A stretch of DNA of 64,000 bases from Chitinophagales bacterium (GTDB lineage: Bacteria; Bacteroidota; Bacteroidia; Chitinophagales; Saprospiraceae): NCBI GenBank assembly GCA_013297745.1, contig JAAFIM010000015.1, positions 1 through 64,000 on the forward strand. Reading direction: 5' to 3'. Below, piece by piece: positions 44,046 to 53,777 of the stretch (position 1 is the first letter of the stretch; each line of letters opens with the position of its first letter). Under the pieces are notes generated by a model. It ran no database searches and had not been told where the DNA came from. It saw nothing but the letters and a program-made list of their open reading frames with translations. The position numbers and the translations under genes were made by a program.

Positions 44046-44918
44046 ATGAAAAATACACAATTAGAAGCACTAAAACTCCAAATTTATAACCAATTGGTTA
44101 ATTCTGCAAAGGACAGAATAAGGCTCAACAACGAAGCCCAAAAAACTGCGCCTAATTTATATCCTATAATCGGTTTAGTGTTGGTTTTGCTGTTTTTGAA
44201 GCAATTTGCTGTGTTTTTTGTGGGTATTTTAGCTTTAATTGTTAGTTTTTTTCTAAAATCTAAGCGACAAACAATTTGGAGCGACTATTATGCTAAAAAT
44301 GGAAATCCTTACACTTGCTTACGCCAGCATTTTTTTCCCGATTTAAAGGCAGAACGCGATTTGACGGTCAAAACTCGCGCTTTCGCTAGAAATCGGTTTT
44401 TATTAAAACATAAATTAAATGGCGGAGAAATGGAGATAGCGGATAAATTTTATCATCAAGGTCGTGTCAATACTATCGATACGCAAATTTTGCAAGTGGA
44501 TAAAAATTGTATTTTGATTTATATTTACGAGTATAAAAACTTGACTATGAATAATTTATACATACAATCTCAAGCCTCTGATTTGATAAAAAAATTGGAT
44601 GTGCCAGCCGCTTGTAGTTTTAATTATTTTCCTGAGATAGAAAATGTATTGAATTTTTACGCAGAACAAAAAGGCGAAGTAGCCAAATTCATAGAAGAAC
44701 GGGAAACATTTTTTACCAAATTAACCCAATTTGCTGAACTCAATTTTGTGGTTTCTATAGCCAAAGATGAAACTTTTTGCCTGTTGGAGGGCGCAAACTT
44801 GGCTTTATTCAGCGATGCCAACGAAGAAGTAAATCCCAGCGAAGCGGAAATAGAGCAGTATTTCGAGCAATTGCAACAACTGAGGGAGTTAATTCGTATT
44901 TTACAGGAATTAAAATAA
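44046..44918 (+). CDS. Two-helix membrane protein, distant paralogue C
   Basis: 290 residues with the same topology: helical N-terminus, one to two hydrophobic segments at about 38-75 (LYPIIGLVLVLLFLKQF, FVGILALIVSFFL) and a C-terminal domain in which NVLNFYAEQKGEVAKFIEER, NFVVSIAKDETFCLLEGANL and YFEQLQQLRELIRILQELK align in outline with A and B. Much more diverged. Followed after 16 bp by the KAP NTPase, so B, C and the NTPase are probably one transcript. Confidence 0.68.
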   Translation: MKNTQLEALKLQIYNQLVNSAKDRIRLNNEAQKTAPNLYPIIGLVLVLLFLKQFAVFFVGILALIVSFFLKSKRQTIWSDYYAKNGNPYTCLRQHFFPDLKAERDLTVKTRAFARNRFLLKHKLNGGEMEIADKFYHQGRVNTIDTQILQVDKNCILIYIYEYKNLTMNNLYIQSQASDLIKKLDVPAACSFNYFPEIENVLNFYAEQKGEVAKFIEERETFFTKLTQFAELNFVVSIAKDETFCLLEGANLALFSDANEEVNPSEAEIEQYFEQLQQLRELIRILQELK

Positions 44919-44934
44919 TTTTAAAGCGTAAAAT

Positions 44935-47133
44935 ATGGAACACTTGCTAAATATAATAGAAAATTACCTACAACGCAGTCGAGAAGATAATGGCTATGCG
45001 ATTTTGTTGAATGGTGCTTGGGGGCAAGGAAAAACTTTTTACTTTGAGCAGGTTTTGAAGAAAAAAATTCAAACAATAAAAAATAATGAAAATAATAAAT
45101 CCTATAAAGTGCTTTATGTAAGCCTCAATGGGTTGAGCAAAACTAAAGAAATAGCGGATGCAGTACTTAATGAAAAATTTTATTGTATGGGCGGCTGGGG
45201 TTATTGGTTTGGTGCAAAAGACAATGAAGTTTCTCAATATAAAGCTGACCGAGTATTTGATACTTTGTTTGGCTATGCTGGAGCTGCTATTGGGAAATTA
45301 CAAGATAATTATCTGCAAAAAAAAGATAATGATTTTATAAAAAAATTCAACGCTTTAGCCGAATTTGGTGATTATTTGCTTTGCTTTGATGATTTGGAAC
45401 GTTGCGCTATTCCTATAAATGAAGTTTTAGGTTTTATTAACACACATTTTGTAGAACGCCACAAACTAAAAACTATTATAATTGCTAACGAAGCTGAAAT
45501 CTCACAAAACGATACCTACAAAAAAATAAAGGAAAAAGTTATTGGACGAACCATAACATTTGAACCTGATACTGAAGAAATCGCAAAAATTATGTTTGAA
45601 AAATCTAAACTAAGCGCAATTTGGCCAAAATCTTTGGATATTAAAACCTTACTTGATTATAAAAAATGGAATTTGCGTTCTCTTTCTTTAGCTTTTGAAT
45701 ATGCGAAAACGCTATTGGAGTTGGTAGGGGATTTTATAGAAAGCACTAATTTTTTACGTAATAAATTTATAGAAAACCGTATATTTTTATATAGTAAATC
45801 TATAGAAAGCCATAAATTATCGCTTAATAAAAATTATAAATCTACAGAAAGTCGTAAATTATCGCTTGATGAATTTATAAAAAAATATAGTTCGCTGTCC
45901 ATTAAACCTACAAAAAAACATAAATTCTTACATAATAAATTTATAGAAATGTGTAAGTTTTTATATAATAAATTTATAGAAAAGGATAGGTCGCCATCTA
46001 TTGAACCTACAGAAAACCATAAAGGCTTACATAATAAATTTATAGAAAACCGTAAATTTTTATATGGTAAAGCTATAGAAAGTCGTAAATTATCGCTTAA
46101 TAAAAATCGTAAATATAGAAAAAGCACGAATTTTTTACGCAACAAATTTATAGAAATGTTTATTTCGTATATTTTTGAATTTGTACATTATTATCAATTA
46201 CCAGACTATGATAGATGTTATTTTTTGACTGAAAATTTAACAGAACAAAAATTTGAATTGACTGATAAAAGTGCACCAACTAATGCTGATTATGAAAAAT
46301 TTCAATGTTTGTGCCGTCAAGAAATCATCGAATTTATTATGAATGGTTATCTTTATAAGGAAGATTTCCGTAAAAAATTTAAACAAAAAATGACGGAGTA
46401 TGAAGATAATAACAACTATGGCCTCATAAGAATTTATTTATTTGATGAAGGGACAGATAGTGAGCACCTTAGAGAGGGGTTTGAAAGATTAAAACAATTC
46501 TTTCAAAATAATACTACAAATTTTATTAGTTTGGAAGAATTTATTGGATTAGCGAAAAGGATATTGGAGTGTACTAGGAGTGATTGGTTTCCTGATGAAT
46601 ACATCTCTAAAAATAGAGACATCATCAGTGATTTTATCAAACATTCCAATTTATATTTTAATAACATACCTACAGAAGATTGGCCTTATGGTACATCAGA
46701 AGTTCAAATGCCTAGAAATTTTTGCGGCTCGTACAATGTTCCAGAACTAGTAGAAAAATTTCAAACAGAAATTGCTGCCCTAATAACATCTGAACAAAAA
46801 TTTGAAAAAAGTTTGTTTGTAGAAAAATTTACAGAGTTAAAAACTTTTCTAGAACACAACCCACTGCAAGATTCGTTTGGTTTTGACTTACGGAAAAGAA
46901 TAACACATTCGCAAGAAGTCAAACTTGTGCAGTGGGTTTGGCATACCATTAAAAACGGTTATGATTGGCGGGATTTTATAGAGATTTGTAAAAATCCAAA
47001 ACAACAGGTTAAAGACAAAGCTAGAATATTAGAAGTTTTGAAAGCTGCTTTAGATAAATCTGATTTGGATAAATTGCATAAACACCGTATAAAAGAGGCT
47101 TTAGAACTTGTGGAAAAATGGCCAGACTTATAA
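44935..47133 (+). CDS. KAP family P-loop NTPase with expanded internal repeat
   Basis: 732 residues. Walker A LLNGAWGQGKTFYFE at residues 24-38 and Walker B DYLLCFDDLERCAIP at 146-160, with LKTIIIANEAEIS (sensor-like) following, fit the KAP class of STAND-like NTPases, many membrane-associated and some acting in phage exclusion (PifA). Residues about 268-403 are a Lys/Asn/Phe/Tyr-rich repeat region built on NKFIExxKFLY-type units, which interrupts the NTPase; residues 410-732 are an unrecognised acidic helical domain. Three small membrane-protein genes precede it, and the gap to the last is 16 bp. Confidence 0.75.
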   Translation: MEHLLNIIENYLQRSREDNGYAILLNGAWGQGKTFYFEQVLKKKIQTIKNNENNKSYKVLYVSLNGLSKTKEIADAVLNEKFYCMGGWGYWFGAKDNEVSQYKADRVFDTLFGYAGAAIGKLQDNYLQKKDNDFIKKFNALAEFGDYLLCFDDLERCAIPINEVLGFINTHFVERHKLKTIIIANEAEISQNDTYKKIKEKVIGRTITFEPDTEEIAKIMFEKSKLSAIWPKSLDIKTLLDYKKWNLRSLSLAFEYAKTLLELVGDFIESTNFLRNKFIENRIFLYSKSIESHKLSLNKNYKSTESRKLSLDEFIKKYSSLSIKPTKKHKFLHNKFIEMCKFLYNKFIEKDRSPSIEPTENHKGLHNKFIENRKFLYGKAIESRKLSLNKNRKYRKSTNFLRNKFIEMFISYIFEFVHYYQLPDYDRCYFLTENLTEQKFELTDKSAPTNADYEKFQCLCRQEIIEFIMNGYLYKEDFRKKFKQKMTEYEDNNNYGLIRIYLFDEGTDSEHLREGFERLKQFFQNNTTNFISLEEFIGLAKRILECTRSDWFPDEYISKNRDIISDFIKHSNLYFNNIPTEDWPYGTSEVQMPRNFCGSYNVPELVEKFQTEIAALITSEQKFEKSLFVEKFTELKTFLEHNPLQDSFGFDLRKRITHSQEVKLVQWVWHTIKNGYDWRDFIEICKNPKQQVKDKARILEVLKAALDKSDLDKLHKHRIKEALELVEKWPDL
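45745..46155 (+). repeat. Degenerate tandem repeat inside the KAP NTPase gene
   Basis: AATAAATTTATAGAAA-type units recur about ten times in ~400 bp, with spacings of roughly 30-42 bp and an internal subset ending CGTAAATTATCGCTTAATA. All copies keep the reading frame and translate to NKFIExxKFLY or SIESRKLSLNK. Confidence 0.8.
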
Positions 47134-47141
47134 ATAAAAAA

Positions 47142-47177
47142 AAATCCCTTTTCCGAGTTGGAGAAGGGATTTTTTTA
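47142..47177. terminator. Bidirectional terminator between KAP NTPase and infB
   Basis: AAATCCCTTTTCC pairs with GGAGAAGGGATTT, flanked by A and T runs. Confidence 0.87.
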
Positions 47178-47181
47178 TAAA

Positions 47182-50100
47182 TTATTGAGCACTTGTTTTT
47201 TTGAAGTCGTCCATTTTTTGTTTGACTTCGATAATTTCGTAGGCTTCTATGATGTCGCCTTCTTGGATATTATCAAAGTTTTTGATGGTCAAACCACATT
47301 CAAAACCAGCTTTGACTTCGGCAGCATTATCTTTGATGCGTTTGAGAGAAGCCAATTCACCTTGAGTATTTTCTTTGGTAGGGAAAACGACGATACCAGA
47401 GCGAATAACGCGGACGAAGCTATTGCGGGTAATTTTACCTTCTTGTACAAAGCAGCCAGCGACTTTACCAATTTTGGTAATTTCAAAGACTTGGCGAATT
47501 TCGACCATACCCAATTCTTGTTCCACTTGTTTGGGCTGCAAAAGACCTTCCAAAGCAGATTTGATTTCGCCGATAGCGTCATAAATGATGGAGTACATTT
47601 TGATTTGAACGCCTTCTTGTTCTGCCAATTTTTTGGCTGTGTTGTTGGGGCGTACTTGGAAACCAACGATAATCGCATCAGAAGCTAAAGCTAAATTGAC
47701 ATCAGATTCTGTAATTGGACCAACGGCTTTGTATACGATACGAGTTTGTACTTGTTCATTTGACAATTTGAGCAAAGAATCAGAAAGAGCTTCTACAGAA
47801 CCATCCATATCGCCTTTGATAATCAAATTCAATTCTTTGAAGTTACCAATTTTGAGTCGGCGAGCAATTTCGTCGAGGGTCATACGTTTGGTAGTGCGAA
47901 TTTGCTGTTGGCGAGCGATTTGAGCGCGTTTGGCGGCTAATTCTTTGGATTCGCGTTCTGAAGGCATTACTTTTAGTTTTTCGCCTGCTTGTGGCGCACC
48001 TTCCAAGCCCAAAACGAGTACAGGAGTGGCGGGTCCTGCTATTTTCACATTTTTGCCACGTTCGTTGAACATAGCTTTAACTTTGCCTGAATATTGGCCA
48101 GCTACTATAGGGTCGCCGACTTTCAAAGAGCCTGTTTGGATTAGGATTTTGGACACATAGCCACGTCCTTTTTCGAGAGAAGCTTCCAAAACAGTGCCAA
48201 TAGCTTTGCGGTCAGGATTGCCGCGTAAATTGAGCATTTCTGCCTCCAAAAGTACTTTTTCGAGAAGTAGATTTACATTCAAACCTTTTTTGGCTGAAAT
48301 ATCTTGGCTTTGGTATTTTCCACCCCAATCTTCAACCAAAAGATTCATTTGTGCCAATTCGCCTTTTATGCGTTCTGGGTCTGCACCTTCTTTGTCTATT
48401 TTGTTGATAGCAAAAATCATAGGCACATTAGCAGCTTGTGCGTGGCTGATAGCTTCTTTGGTTTGGGGCATTATGTTGTCGTCAGCAGCTACAATAATAA
48501 TAGCTATGTCGGTAACTTTGGCACCACGAGCACGCATCGCTGTAAAAGCTTCGTGTCCAGGAGTATCCAAAAAGGTTATTTTGCCAGAATTTGGTACAAC
48601 GACTTCATAAGCACCAATGTGTTGAGTGATACCACCAGCTTCGCCAGAAGCGACATTGGCTTTGCGGATATAGTCTAATAGAGAAGTTTTGCCGTGGTCA
48701 ACGTGTCCCATAACCGTAACAATAGGCGAGCGAGGTTTCAAATCTTCTTCTGCATCTTCTTCGTCTATGTCTTCCATATCCATTTGTTGCTCAGCAGATA
48801 TAAATTCTACCGTGAAATTATATTCGCTAGCCACCAATTCTATCACATCTGTATCCAAACGTTGATTGATAGAAACGAAAATACCCAAGCTCATACAAGT
48901 GGTAATAATATCAGTAACACCTACAGACATTAAGTTAGCCAATTCAGATACTGAAATAAATTCGGTAACTTGCAAGGGTTTTTGTTCTTCAACTTCTTCA
49001 CTTTGTATCCGTTGAAGTTCTTTTTTATCTGCGCGTTCTGAACGAGTTTTACCTGTTTTAGTACGTTTGGGAGCTGCAACCACGAAAGGAGATTGGTTAA
49101 AATCTTTGCTGTTGCGGTTATTGCCATTGCGGTTATTGCCGTTTCGGTTGTTGCTGTTGTTTTGGGTCGGATTGGTAGTAGTGCGTTGTCCAGCGCCTTG
49201 GCTGCGAGTATTATTTTGACCGGTATTATTATTGGTACCTGTACTGCGCTGTTGGGTGTTGGGTGTGGCGTTGCTATCTTTGCGACGGAAATAAGTACTT
49301 GTATTATTCGGGTCAGTTTGATTGGGCGGTACAATTACCTTATCTATTGTTTTGCCATCGCGGTTTTCGGTTTTGGGCTTACGATTTTCGTTGTTGCCAT
49401 CGCGAGTTTCGGTTTTGGGTTTACGATTTTCGGTATTGCCATCGCGGTTTTCGGTTTTGGGTTTACGATTTTCGGTATTGCCATCGCGAGTTTCGGTTTT
49501 GGGTTTACGATATTCGGTATTGCCGTCGCGATTTTCGGTATTGCCGTCGCGGTTTTCAGTAGTTGACTTGCGGTTTTCGCCAGTTTTGTTGCGATTATTG
49601 CGGTCGCGGTCATTTTTATGCTCTTGCGGTTTGTCTTTATTACTAGACGCTACAGGTTTAGGTTTAGACAAATCTATTTTACCCAAAATTTTTAGCCCTT
49701 GCAAGGTAGGCGTTTCTGCGCGATAAGAATTATCATCTATGATAATTTCAGTATTGGCAGTTTCAATTTTATTTTCTTGGGGTTCAGGTTTGACCTCAGG
49801 TATTTCGCTAACGACTTTGCGAGGTTCAATATTTTGTTTGCGATTATCAGTATTTTTATTGCGATTATCGTTGTTGCGATTATCAGTATTTTTGTTGCGA
49901 TTATCGTTATTACGGTTATCGTTTTTGTTGCGATTATCGTTGTTGCGATTATCGGTTTTATTGCGGTCATCGCGTTTATTATCGCGATTTTCTGATTTTT
50001 TGTTGTTATCCAAATCAATTTTACCAACAATTTTAAATTTTTGCGCTTCTGTTTTTTGCGCGTCAGTTTTTGTGCTGATAGTATTGTTTTGTTCTTTGTT

Positions 50101-50445
50101 GTCTTGTGGCTTAGTGACAGGCGCGGGTTGGTCTTTTTGCTGTTGTTTGAGTTCTTCTATTTGCTTGACTAGAGCAGAATTTTTATTTTCAGCAAAGTTG
50201 CTGGGTTTTTCCCATTCTTTGACTTTTTCGGTTTCTTCTTTTTTGCGGTTGCCAGTAAATTCGTCAGCAGTATTTTTAATTTCTTTATTTTTTTGATAAT
50301 GCTTTGCCAAGGATTCGTACATTTCGTCCGAAACCTTTTGTTTGGGGTTGTCGATTACCTCAAAACTGTTGGTCTTAAGGAATTCGACGATTGTTTTTGT
50401 GCCTAGACCGAACTCGGTAGCCACTTCAATTAATTTTTTTGACAT
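47182..50445 (-). CDS. infB: Translation initiation factor IF-2
   Basis: 1087 residues. The C-terminal ~600 residues are canonical: G1 [17 protein letters not shown] (near 580), switch [20 protein letters not shown]4 [16 protein letters not shown], then the domains carrying the initiator tRNA-binding C2. The first ~450 residues hold an IF2_N-like helix ([20 protein letters not shown]) and very long low-complexity linkers of Asn/Arg/Asp/Lys/Thr. Third gene of the rimP-nusA-infB set, separated from nusA by 221 bp with its own TACCTTTG element. Confidence 0.96.
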   Translation of the reverse strand: MSKKLIEVATEFGLGTKTIVEFLKTNSFEVIDNPKQKVSDEMYESLAKHYQKNKEIKNTADEFTGNRKKEETEKVKEWEKPSNFAENKNSALVKQIEELKQQQKDQPAPVTKPQDNKEQNNTISTKTDAQKTEAQKFKIVGKIDLDNNKKSENRDNKRDDRNKTDNRNNDNRNKNDNRNNDNRNKNTDNRNNDNRNKNTDNRKQNIEPRKVVSEIPEVKPEPQENKIETANTEIIIDDNSYRAETPTLQGLKILGKIDLSKPKPVASSNKDKPQEHKNDRDRNNRNKTGENRKSTTENRDGNTENRDGNTEYRKPKTETRDGNTENRKPKTENRDGNTENRKPKTETRDGNNENRKPKTENRDGKTIDKVIVPPNQTDPNNTSTYFRRKDSNATPNTQQRSTGTNNNTGQNNTRSQGAGQRTTTNPTQNNSNNRNGNNRNGNNRNSKDFNQSPFVVAAPKRTKTGKTRSERADKKELQRIQSEEVEEQKPLQVTEFISVSELANLMSVGVTDIITTCMSLGIFVSINQRLDTDVIELVASEYNFTVEFISAEQQMDMEDIDEEDAEEDLKPRSPIVTVMGHVDHGKTSLLDYIRKANVASGEAGGITQHIGAYEVVVPNSGKITFLDTPGHEAFTAMRARGAKVTDIAIIIVAADDNIMPQTKEAISHAQAANVPMIFAINKIDKEGADPERIKGELAQMNLLVEDWGGKYQSQDISAKKGLNVNLLLEKVLLEAEMLNLRGNPDRKAIGTVLEASLEKGRGYVSKILIQTGSLKVGDPIVAGQYSGKVKAMFNERGKNVKIAGPATPVLVLGLEGAPQAGEKLKVMPSERESKELAAKRAQIARQQQIRTTKRMTLDEIARRLKIGNFKELNLIIKGDMDGSVEALSDSLLKLSNEQVQTRIVYKAVGPITESDVNLALASDAIIVGFQVRPNNTAKKLAEQEGVQIKMYSIIYDAIGEIKSALEGLLQPKQVEQELGMVEIRQVFEITKIGKVAGCFVQEGKITRNSFVRVIRSGIVVFPTKENTQGELASLKRIKDNAAEVKAGFECGLTIKNFDNIQEGDIIEAYEIIEVKQKMDDFKKTSAQ
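49345..49990 (-). repeat. Tandem repeats in the infB N-terminal linker
   Basis: There are two arrays. At 49345-49580 there are about seven units alternating ENRDGNT and ENRKPKT (on the + strand TTTTGGGTTTACGATTTTCG repeats). At 49840-49990 units of [12 protein letters not shown] recur. The DNA repeats are near-perfect 21- to 42-bp units, so the region is prone to length change. Confidence 0.85.
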
Positions 50446-50555
50446 TTAGGAATTGGAAAAACTCTTTGAGTGTTTTAGATTTAAGAAAAAAAAGAAATTA
50501 AAAAAAGTTGTGCTGACAACCTTTTTTATAAAAAAAGAGAATTGGATTTTGGCCG

Positions 50556-50563
50556 CAAAGGTA
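50556..50563 (-). promoter_or_regulatory. Bacteroidota -7 element (TACCTTTG, minus strand) of infB
   Basis: CAAAGGTA on the + strand, about 110 bp upstream of the infB start, in the 221-bp nusA-infB gap; suggests infB has a promoter in addition to operon read-through. Confidence 0.6.
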
Positions 50564-50666
50564 CGATTTAATTTTGAAATAATCAAAGATTTTTTTTATA
50601 TTTGTTGTTAAAAAGTAATAATTTTATGTTTTTATGAAAAAAAAATTATAAAAACAACTCTATAAA

Positions 50667-51938
50667 TTAACGATTTAGGCGATTATGCAGTGTTTGCAAT
50701 ACATATTCTGCGGTTTCGTCTTCCAAATCGGCGCGTTGGGCTATTTCTTCTGCATCCAATTTTAGTACATCGCGGGCTGAATTATGGCCTATGCCTTTGA
50801 TAGCATCGAGAATCCAATCTTCAATATCACCACGGAAATCTTCCAAATCGACATCGCCTGTGCTGTCATAATCGTCGCGATACACATCTATTTCCAAACC
50901 TGTCAATTCGGCTGCCAAATCTATGTTGATACCGCGTTTGCCTATGGCTTTGGATACTTCGTCGGCGGGCAAATATACAGCAGCAGAGTTGCGTTCTGTG
51001 TTGATTTCTACTTTCGTAACTTTGGCAGGAGTGAGGGCGCGTTTCAAGAATGTTTCAGCATCATCGCTATAATTGATAACATCTATATTCTCATTTTTTA
51101 GCTCTCTAACTATGCCGTGTATGCGCGAACCACGTACGCCTACGCAAGAACCTACGGGGTCAATTCGGGTTTCGTCATAAGATTCTACGGCTACTTTGGC
51201 GCGCTCGCCTGGGCGGCGAACTACTTTTTTTATGGTGATTAGTCCGTCGACAATTTCGGGAACTTCTTGCGCCAACAAGCGATGCAAAAGCATTTCGTCG
51301 GTACGGGACAAAACCACATGAGGAGCGTTATTTTTGATTTCTACCGTTTTGACTACAGCTTTGACCACGTCGCCTTTGCGATAAAAATCACTTCTTATCA
51401 TTTCGGTTTTGGGTAGCATTAGCTCAAGTTTGGTTTGGTCGTCAATTATCATCAACTCCTTTTTTAGCACTTGGCTGACTTCGCCTATAATCAAATCGCC
51501 TATTTTGTCGGCATAAGTTTTGTGAATTTCGTCTTTTTCCAACTCCATAATCCGCGTTACCAAAGTTTGGCGGGCAGCCATTACAGAACGGCGACCAAAA
51601 CTATCAATATCTATCGAGTCATAGTACTCTTCGCCTATTTCTGAATCTTTATCCAAACCTTTGGCTGTAGGAAAATCTATTTGGTAGCGTTCGTCTTCTA
51701 CTTCTCCTTCGGGCACCACTTCGCGCTTACGCCAAATTTCTATAGAACCATTGACTACATCCACAATTACGTCAAAATTATCATCAACGCCATATTTTTT
51801 GCGTATCAATGTGCGGAAAACGTCTTCAGCCACGCCTTTCATACGGGCTTCGTCCAAATTTTTATTGTTGGTAAATTCGCCCAGCGAAAATTTTAGCGCG
51901 TTTTCTGGAAGTTCTTCTTCCTTTTTTTTCTTTGCCAT
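50667..51938 (-). CDS. nusA: Transcription termination/antitermination factor NusA
   Basis: 423 residues: an N-terminal RNAP-binding domain (LVTRIMELEKDEIHKTY region at its end), S1 domain (DLIIGEVSQVLKKELMIID), and two KH domains (RIDPVGSCVGVRGSRIHGIV and YLPADEVSKAIGKRGINIDL). A C-terminal acidic helix-hairpin-helix segment (GIGHNSARDVLKLDAEEIAQ) closes it. Binds RNA polymerase and modulates pausing. Middle gene of rimP-nusA-infB; 51 bp from rimP. Confidence 0.95.
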   Translation of the reverse strand: MAKKKKEEELPENALKFSLGEFTNNKNLDEARMKGVAEDVFRTLIRKKYGVDDNFDVIVDVVNGSIEIWRKREVVPEGEVEDERYQIDFPTAKGLDKDSEIGEEYYDSIDIDSFGRRSVMAARQTLVTRIMELEKDEIHKTYADKIGDLIIGEVSQVLKKELMIIDDQTKLELMLPKTEMIRSDFYRKGDVVKAVVKTVEIKNNAPHVVLSRTDEMLLHRLLAQEVPEIVDGLITIKKVVRRPGERAKVAVESYDETRIDPVGSCVGVRGSRIHGIVRELKNENIDVINYSDDAETFLKRALTPAKVTKVEINTERNSAAVYLPADEVSKAIGKRGINIDLAAELTGLEIDVYRDDYDSTGDVDLEDFRGDIEDWILDAIKGIGHNSARDVLKLDAEEIAQRADLEDETAEYVLQTLHNRLNR

Positions 51939-51989
51939 AAAGCAAAATAGTTGATTTTTATGTTTAGAGATTGTGTTTTTTTCAAGAAG

Positions 51990-52478
51990 TTACTTAAAAC
52001 TTGGTATAACCAAAGCCTTTTTTATATTTTCCAACAAAATTTCTCGTTGTACTTCTATATCTTTTTTCTTTTTGCTGCCTTCCAACGTAATACGCTCTAA
52101 ATAAGTTATTACAATAGAATTTTCTTTTACTTCGGCAAGTTTTCCTTTTACTCCAATATGTGTATCTTTGAGTTCTATACTCAATAATCTACTTATATTT
52201 TTGCGATATTGGCGGTGCAACAATAATGGTCGGCTCAAACCAGGACTGCTAACTTCCAGTGTGTAGGTTTCGCCCAGCCATTGATTTTCTTCAATTTTTT
52301 GCTCTACAAAACGGCTCAACAAAGCACATTCGTCCAAATTTAGCCCATCGTCTTTATCCAAAAAGATATGAATTATATCATTGGGCAAGGTTTCTATACT
52401 TACCAAAAAAAAATTTTGAAATTCAGGTTCGGTAAATTTTTGATTTAATAACTCTGTAATTTGTTCTATTGCCTTCAT
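51990..52478 (-). CDS. rimP: Ribosome maturation factor RimP
   Basis: 162 residues from the ATG at 52478 (MKAIEQITELLNQKF); a TTG two codons upstream is less likely. LNLDECALLSRFVEQKIEEN and YTLEVSSPGLSRPLL, with the SSPGL motif, are diagnostic. RimP helps assemble the 30S subunit. First gene of the rimP-nusA-infB operon, with a promoter at 52560 and a hairpin in its leader. Confidence 0.93.
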   Translation of the reverse strand: MKAIEQITELLNQKFTEPEFQNFFLVSIETLPNDIIHIFLDKDDGLNLDECALLSRFVEQKIEENQWLGETYTLEVSSPGLSRPLLLHRQYRKNISRLLSIELKDTHIGVKGKLAEVKENSIVITYLERITLEGSKKKKDIEVQREILLENIKKALVIPSFK

Positions 52479-52559
52479 TATCAAGAAGTTAGCTTATTTT
52501 TTTATAATAAAAAAGGGAACTTTGCGTCCCCTTTATAAGAAAAAACATAAATTCGGCTG

Positions 52560-52567
52560 CAAAGGTA
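52560..52567 (-). promoter_or_regulatory. Bacteroidota -7 element (TACCTTTG, minus strand) of rimP-nusA-infB
   Basis: CAAAGGTA on the + strand, 81 bp upstream of rimP. The leader contains an inverted repeat (AAAGGGAAC...GTCCCCTTT, 52511-52533) that could act as an attenuator. Confidence 0.6.
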
Positions 52568-52640
52568 TGTATTTTTTGATTGTTTGCAAATCTTTTTGTT
52601 ACAAAATTACATTTTTTTCTGCTATTTTTATAAAAAAGGC

Positions 52641-52648
52641 TAACTTTG
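52641..52648 (+). promoter_or_regulatory. Bacteroidota -7 element (TAACTTTG)
   Basis: TAACTTTG, 25 bp upstream of the MerR-like gene. Confidence 0.65.
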
Positions 52649-52673
52649 CGCTCAAATTGTATAGTTTTTTAAT

Positions 52674-53018
52674 ATGAAAAAAATTAATATGGCTCAAATT
52701 ATGGAAGAAAACAACCTTACGGCAGCTCAATTAGCCAAATTATTGGGCGTAACTACAGCCACGCTTCAAAAATGGCAATCTTTTTTTAGCGAATTATCGC
52801 CTGCTGGCGAAGACAAAAAAGGCAAGCCTGTTTATAAAAATACAGATACAGAATCTTGGAAAATGATAGCCGAATTTATACAAAAAGAAAAACTAAGTTT
52901 AGAAGAAGCCCAAGCTGCTTATCTCAAAAAACGCGATTTTGAACAAAGACGCGCTCAGCATTTGAGCAATTTGCAGAAAGCCAAACAATTTTTGCAGCAG
53001 TTGGAAGCAGATTTATAA
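52674..53018 (+). CDS. MerR-like helix-turn-helix protein
   Basis: 114 residues. The N-terminal half (LTAAQLAKLLGVTTATLQKW followed by a short wing and YKNTDTESWKMIAEFIQKEK) fits the MerR-type winged HTH. The remainder (SLEEAQAAYLKKRDF...QLEADL) is one coiled coil rather than a ligand-binding domain. Small MerR-like proteins of this form are common in Bacteroidota. Target unknown. Its end is 1 bp from the stop of the convergent CpeT-like gene. Confidence 0.78.
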   Translation: MKKINMAQIMEENNLTAAQLAKLLGVTTATLQKWQSFFSELSPAGEDKKGKPVYKNTDTESWKMIAEFIQKEKLSLEEAQAAYLKKRDFEQRRAQHLSNLQKAKQFLQQLEADL

Positions 53019-53019
53019 T

Positions 53020-53766
53020 CTATTTTTTGGGATTTAGCACATCTTTATATTTGGGATTTCGCACATCACCGCGTTTGAGTAGCACAGGATTATTTTTATT
53101 GTCGCGTATTCGGCTGCCATTAGCTCCATAATAAACCGTCGTGCTACGCGAACCCCACAGATTGATAGTGCCACCCAATTCTATACCGTGCACACTTTCG
53201 TGTAGTTCTCTGGTTGGGCACGGTGCTTCGCCAGCCGCCAAAAACATAGCATAATCCATTTTTTCGCCAATTATGATATGCTTGCAACTCAATTTTACCA
53301 AATTATTGGGCTTAAAATTTGCAAAGCCTTTTTCTGAATACCAAAAATTGCCTTTCATTTCTTCGGGTAATCCAAAACTTTCAAATAACATGGTGTCGCG
53401 ATTGAGTTTGGACATCTTAAAAATCATTTGCCCCACAGGTTTTAGGGGTGTGTTGGGTGATACCAAACAAGTGATGCCCCAATACTCGCCTACGCGTTCT
53501 TTTTGCCAAATTGGTACACGAATTACCTCCTGCGGCTTGACTTGAGGGTTGGTGTTGGTGTCCATTTGTTCTTGGTTGCTAAATTCGCCCATATGCAAAT
53601 AATACACAATTTCTAATTTGCTATTCAATTTTTCAATTTCAGCAGTTGTTTTGCAATTGGATAGATAGTGAAAAGCTTCTTTTTTATTTTTTTTTGGTTT
53701 CTTTTTTTGGCCAAATACAATAGTAACGGACAACAAAAACAAAATTAAAAATTGGATTTTTTGCAT
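53020..53766 (-). CDS. Secreted CpcT/CpeT-like protein, tandem copy 2
   Basis: 248 residues with a signal peptide (cleavage after VFGQ) and a Lys-rich start of the mature part. EIVYYLHMGEFSNQEQMD, VIRVPIWQKERVGEYWGI and LFESFGLPEEMKG follow the order of CpcT/CpeT proteins (a beta-barrel that in cyanobacteria binds or ligates bilins; other phyla have homologues of unknown role). CPTRELHESVHGIELGG near the C-terminus fits too. About 60% of positions match its tandem neighbour. A chromophore role is not suggested by any neighbour. Only 11 bp separate the copies. Confidence 0.62.
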   Translation of the reverse strand: MQKIQFLILFLLSVTIVFGQKKKPKKNKKEAFHYLSNCKTTAEIEKLNSKLEIVYYLHMGEFSNQEQMDTNTNPQVKPQEVIRVPIWQKERVGEYWGITCLVSPNTPLKPVGQMIFKMSKLNRDTMLFESFGLPEEMKGNFWYSEKGFANFKPNNLVKLSCKHIIIGEKMDYAMFLAAGEAPCPTRELHESVHGIELGGTINLWGSRSTTVYYGANGSRIRDNKNNPVLLKRGDVRNPKYKDVLNPKK

Positions 53767-53777
53767 AGTGGTTTGAT

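Noticed and set aside
45745-46155. Repeats in the KAP gene, and those in infB, as a CRISPR array
   Set aside because: Units are degenerate, in frame, with no unique spacers of constant length, and no cas gene is present.
49093-49566. Several plus-strand hydrophobic ORFs across infB
   Set aside because: Frames opposite the Asn/Arg/Asp repeats of IF-2 read as Val/Ile/Phe/Gly repeats; they follow from repeat composition.
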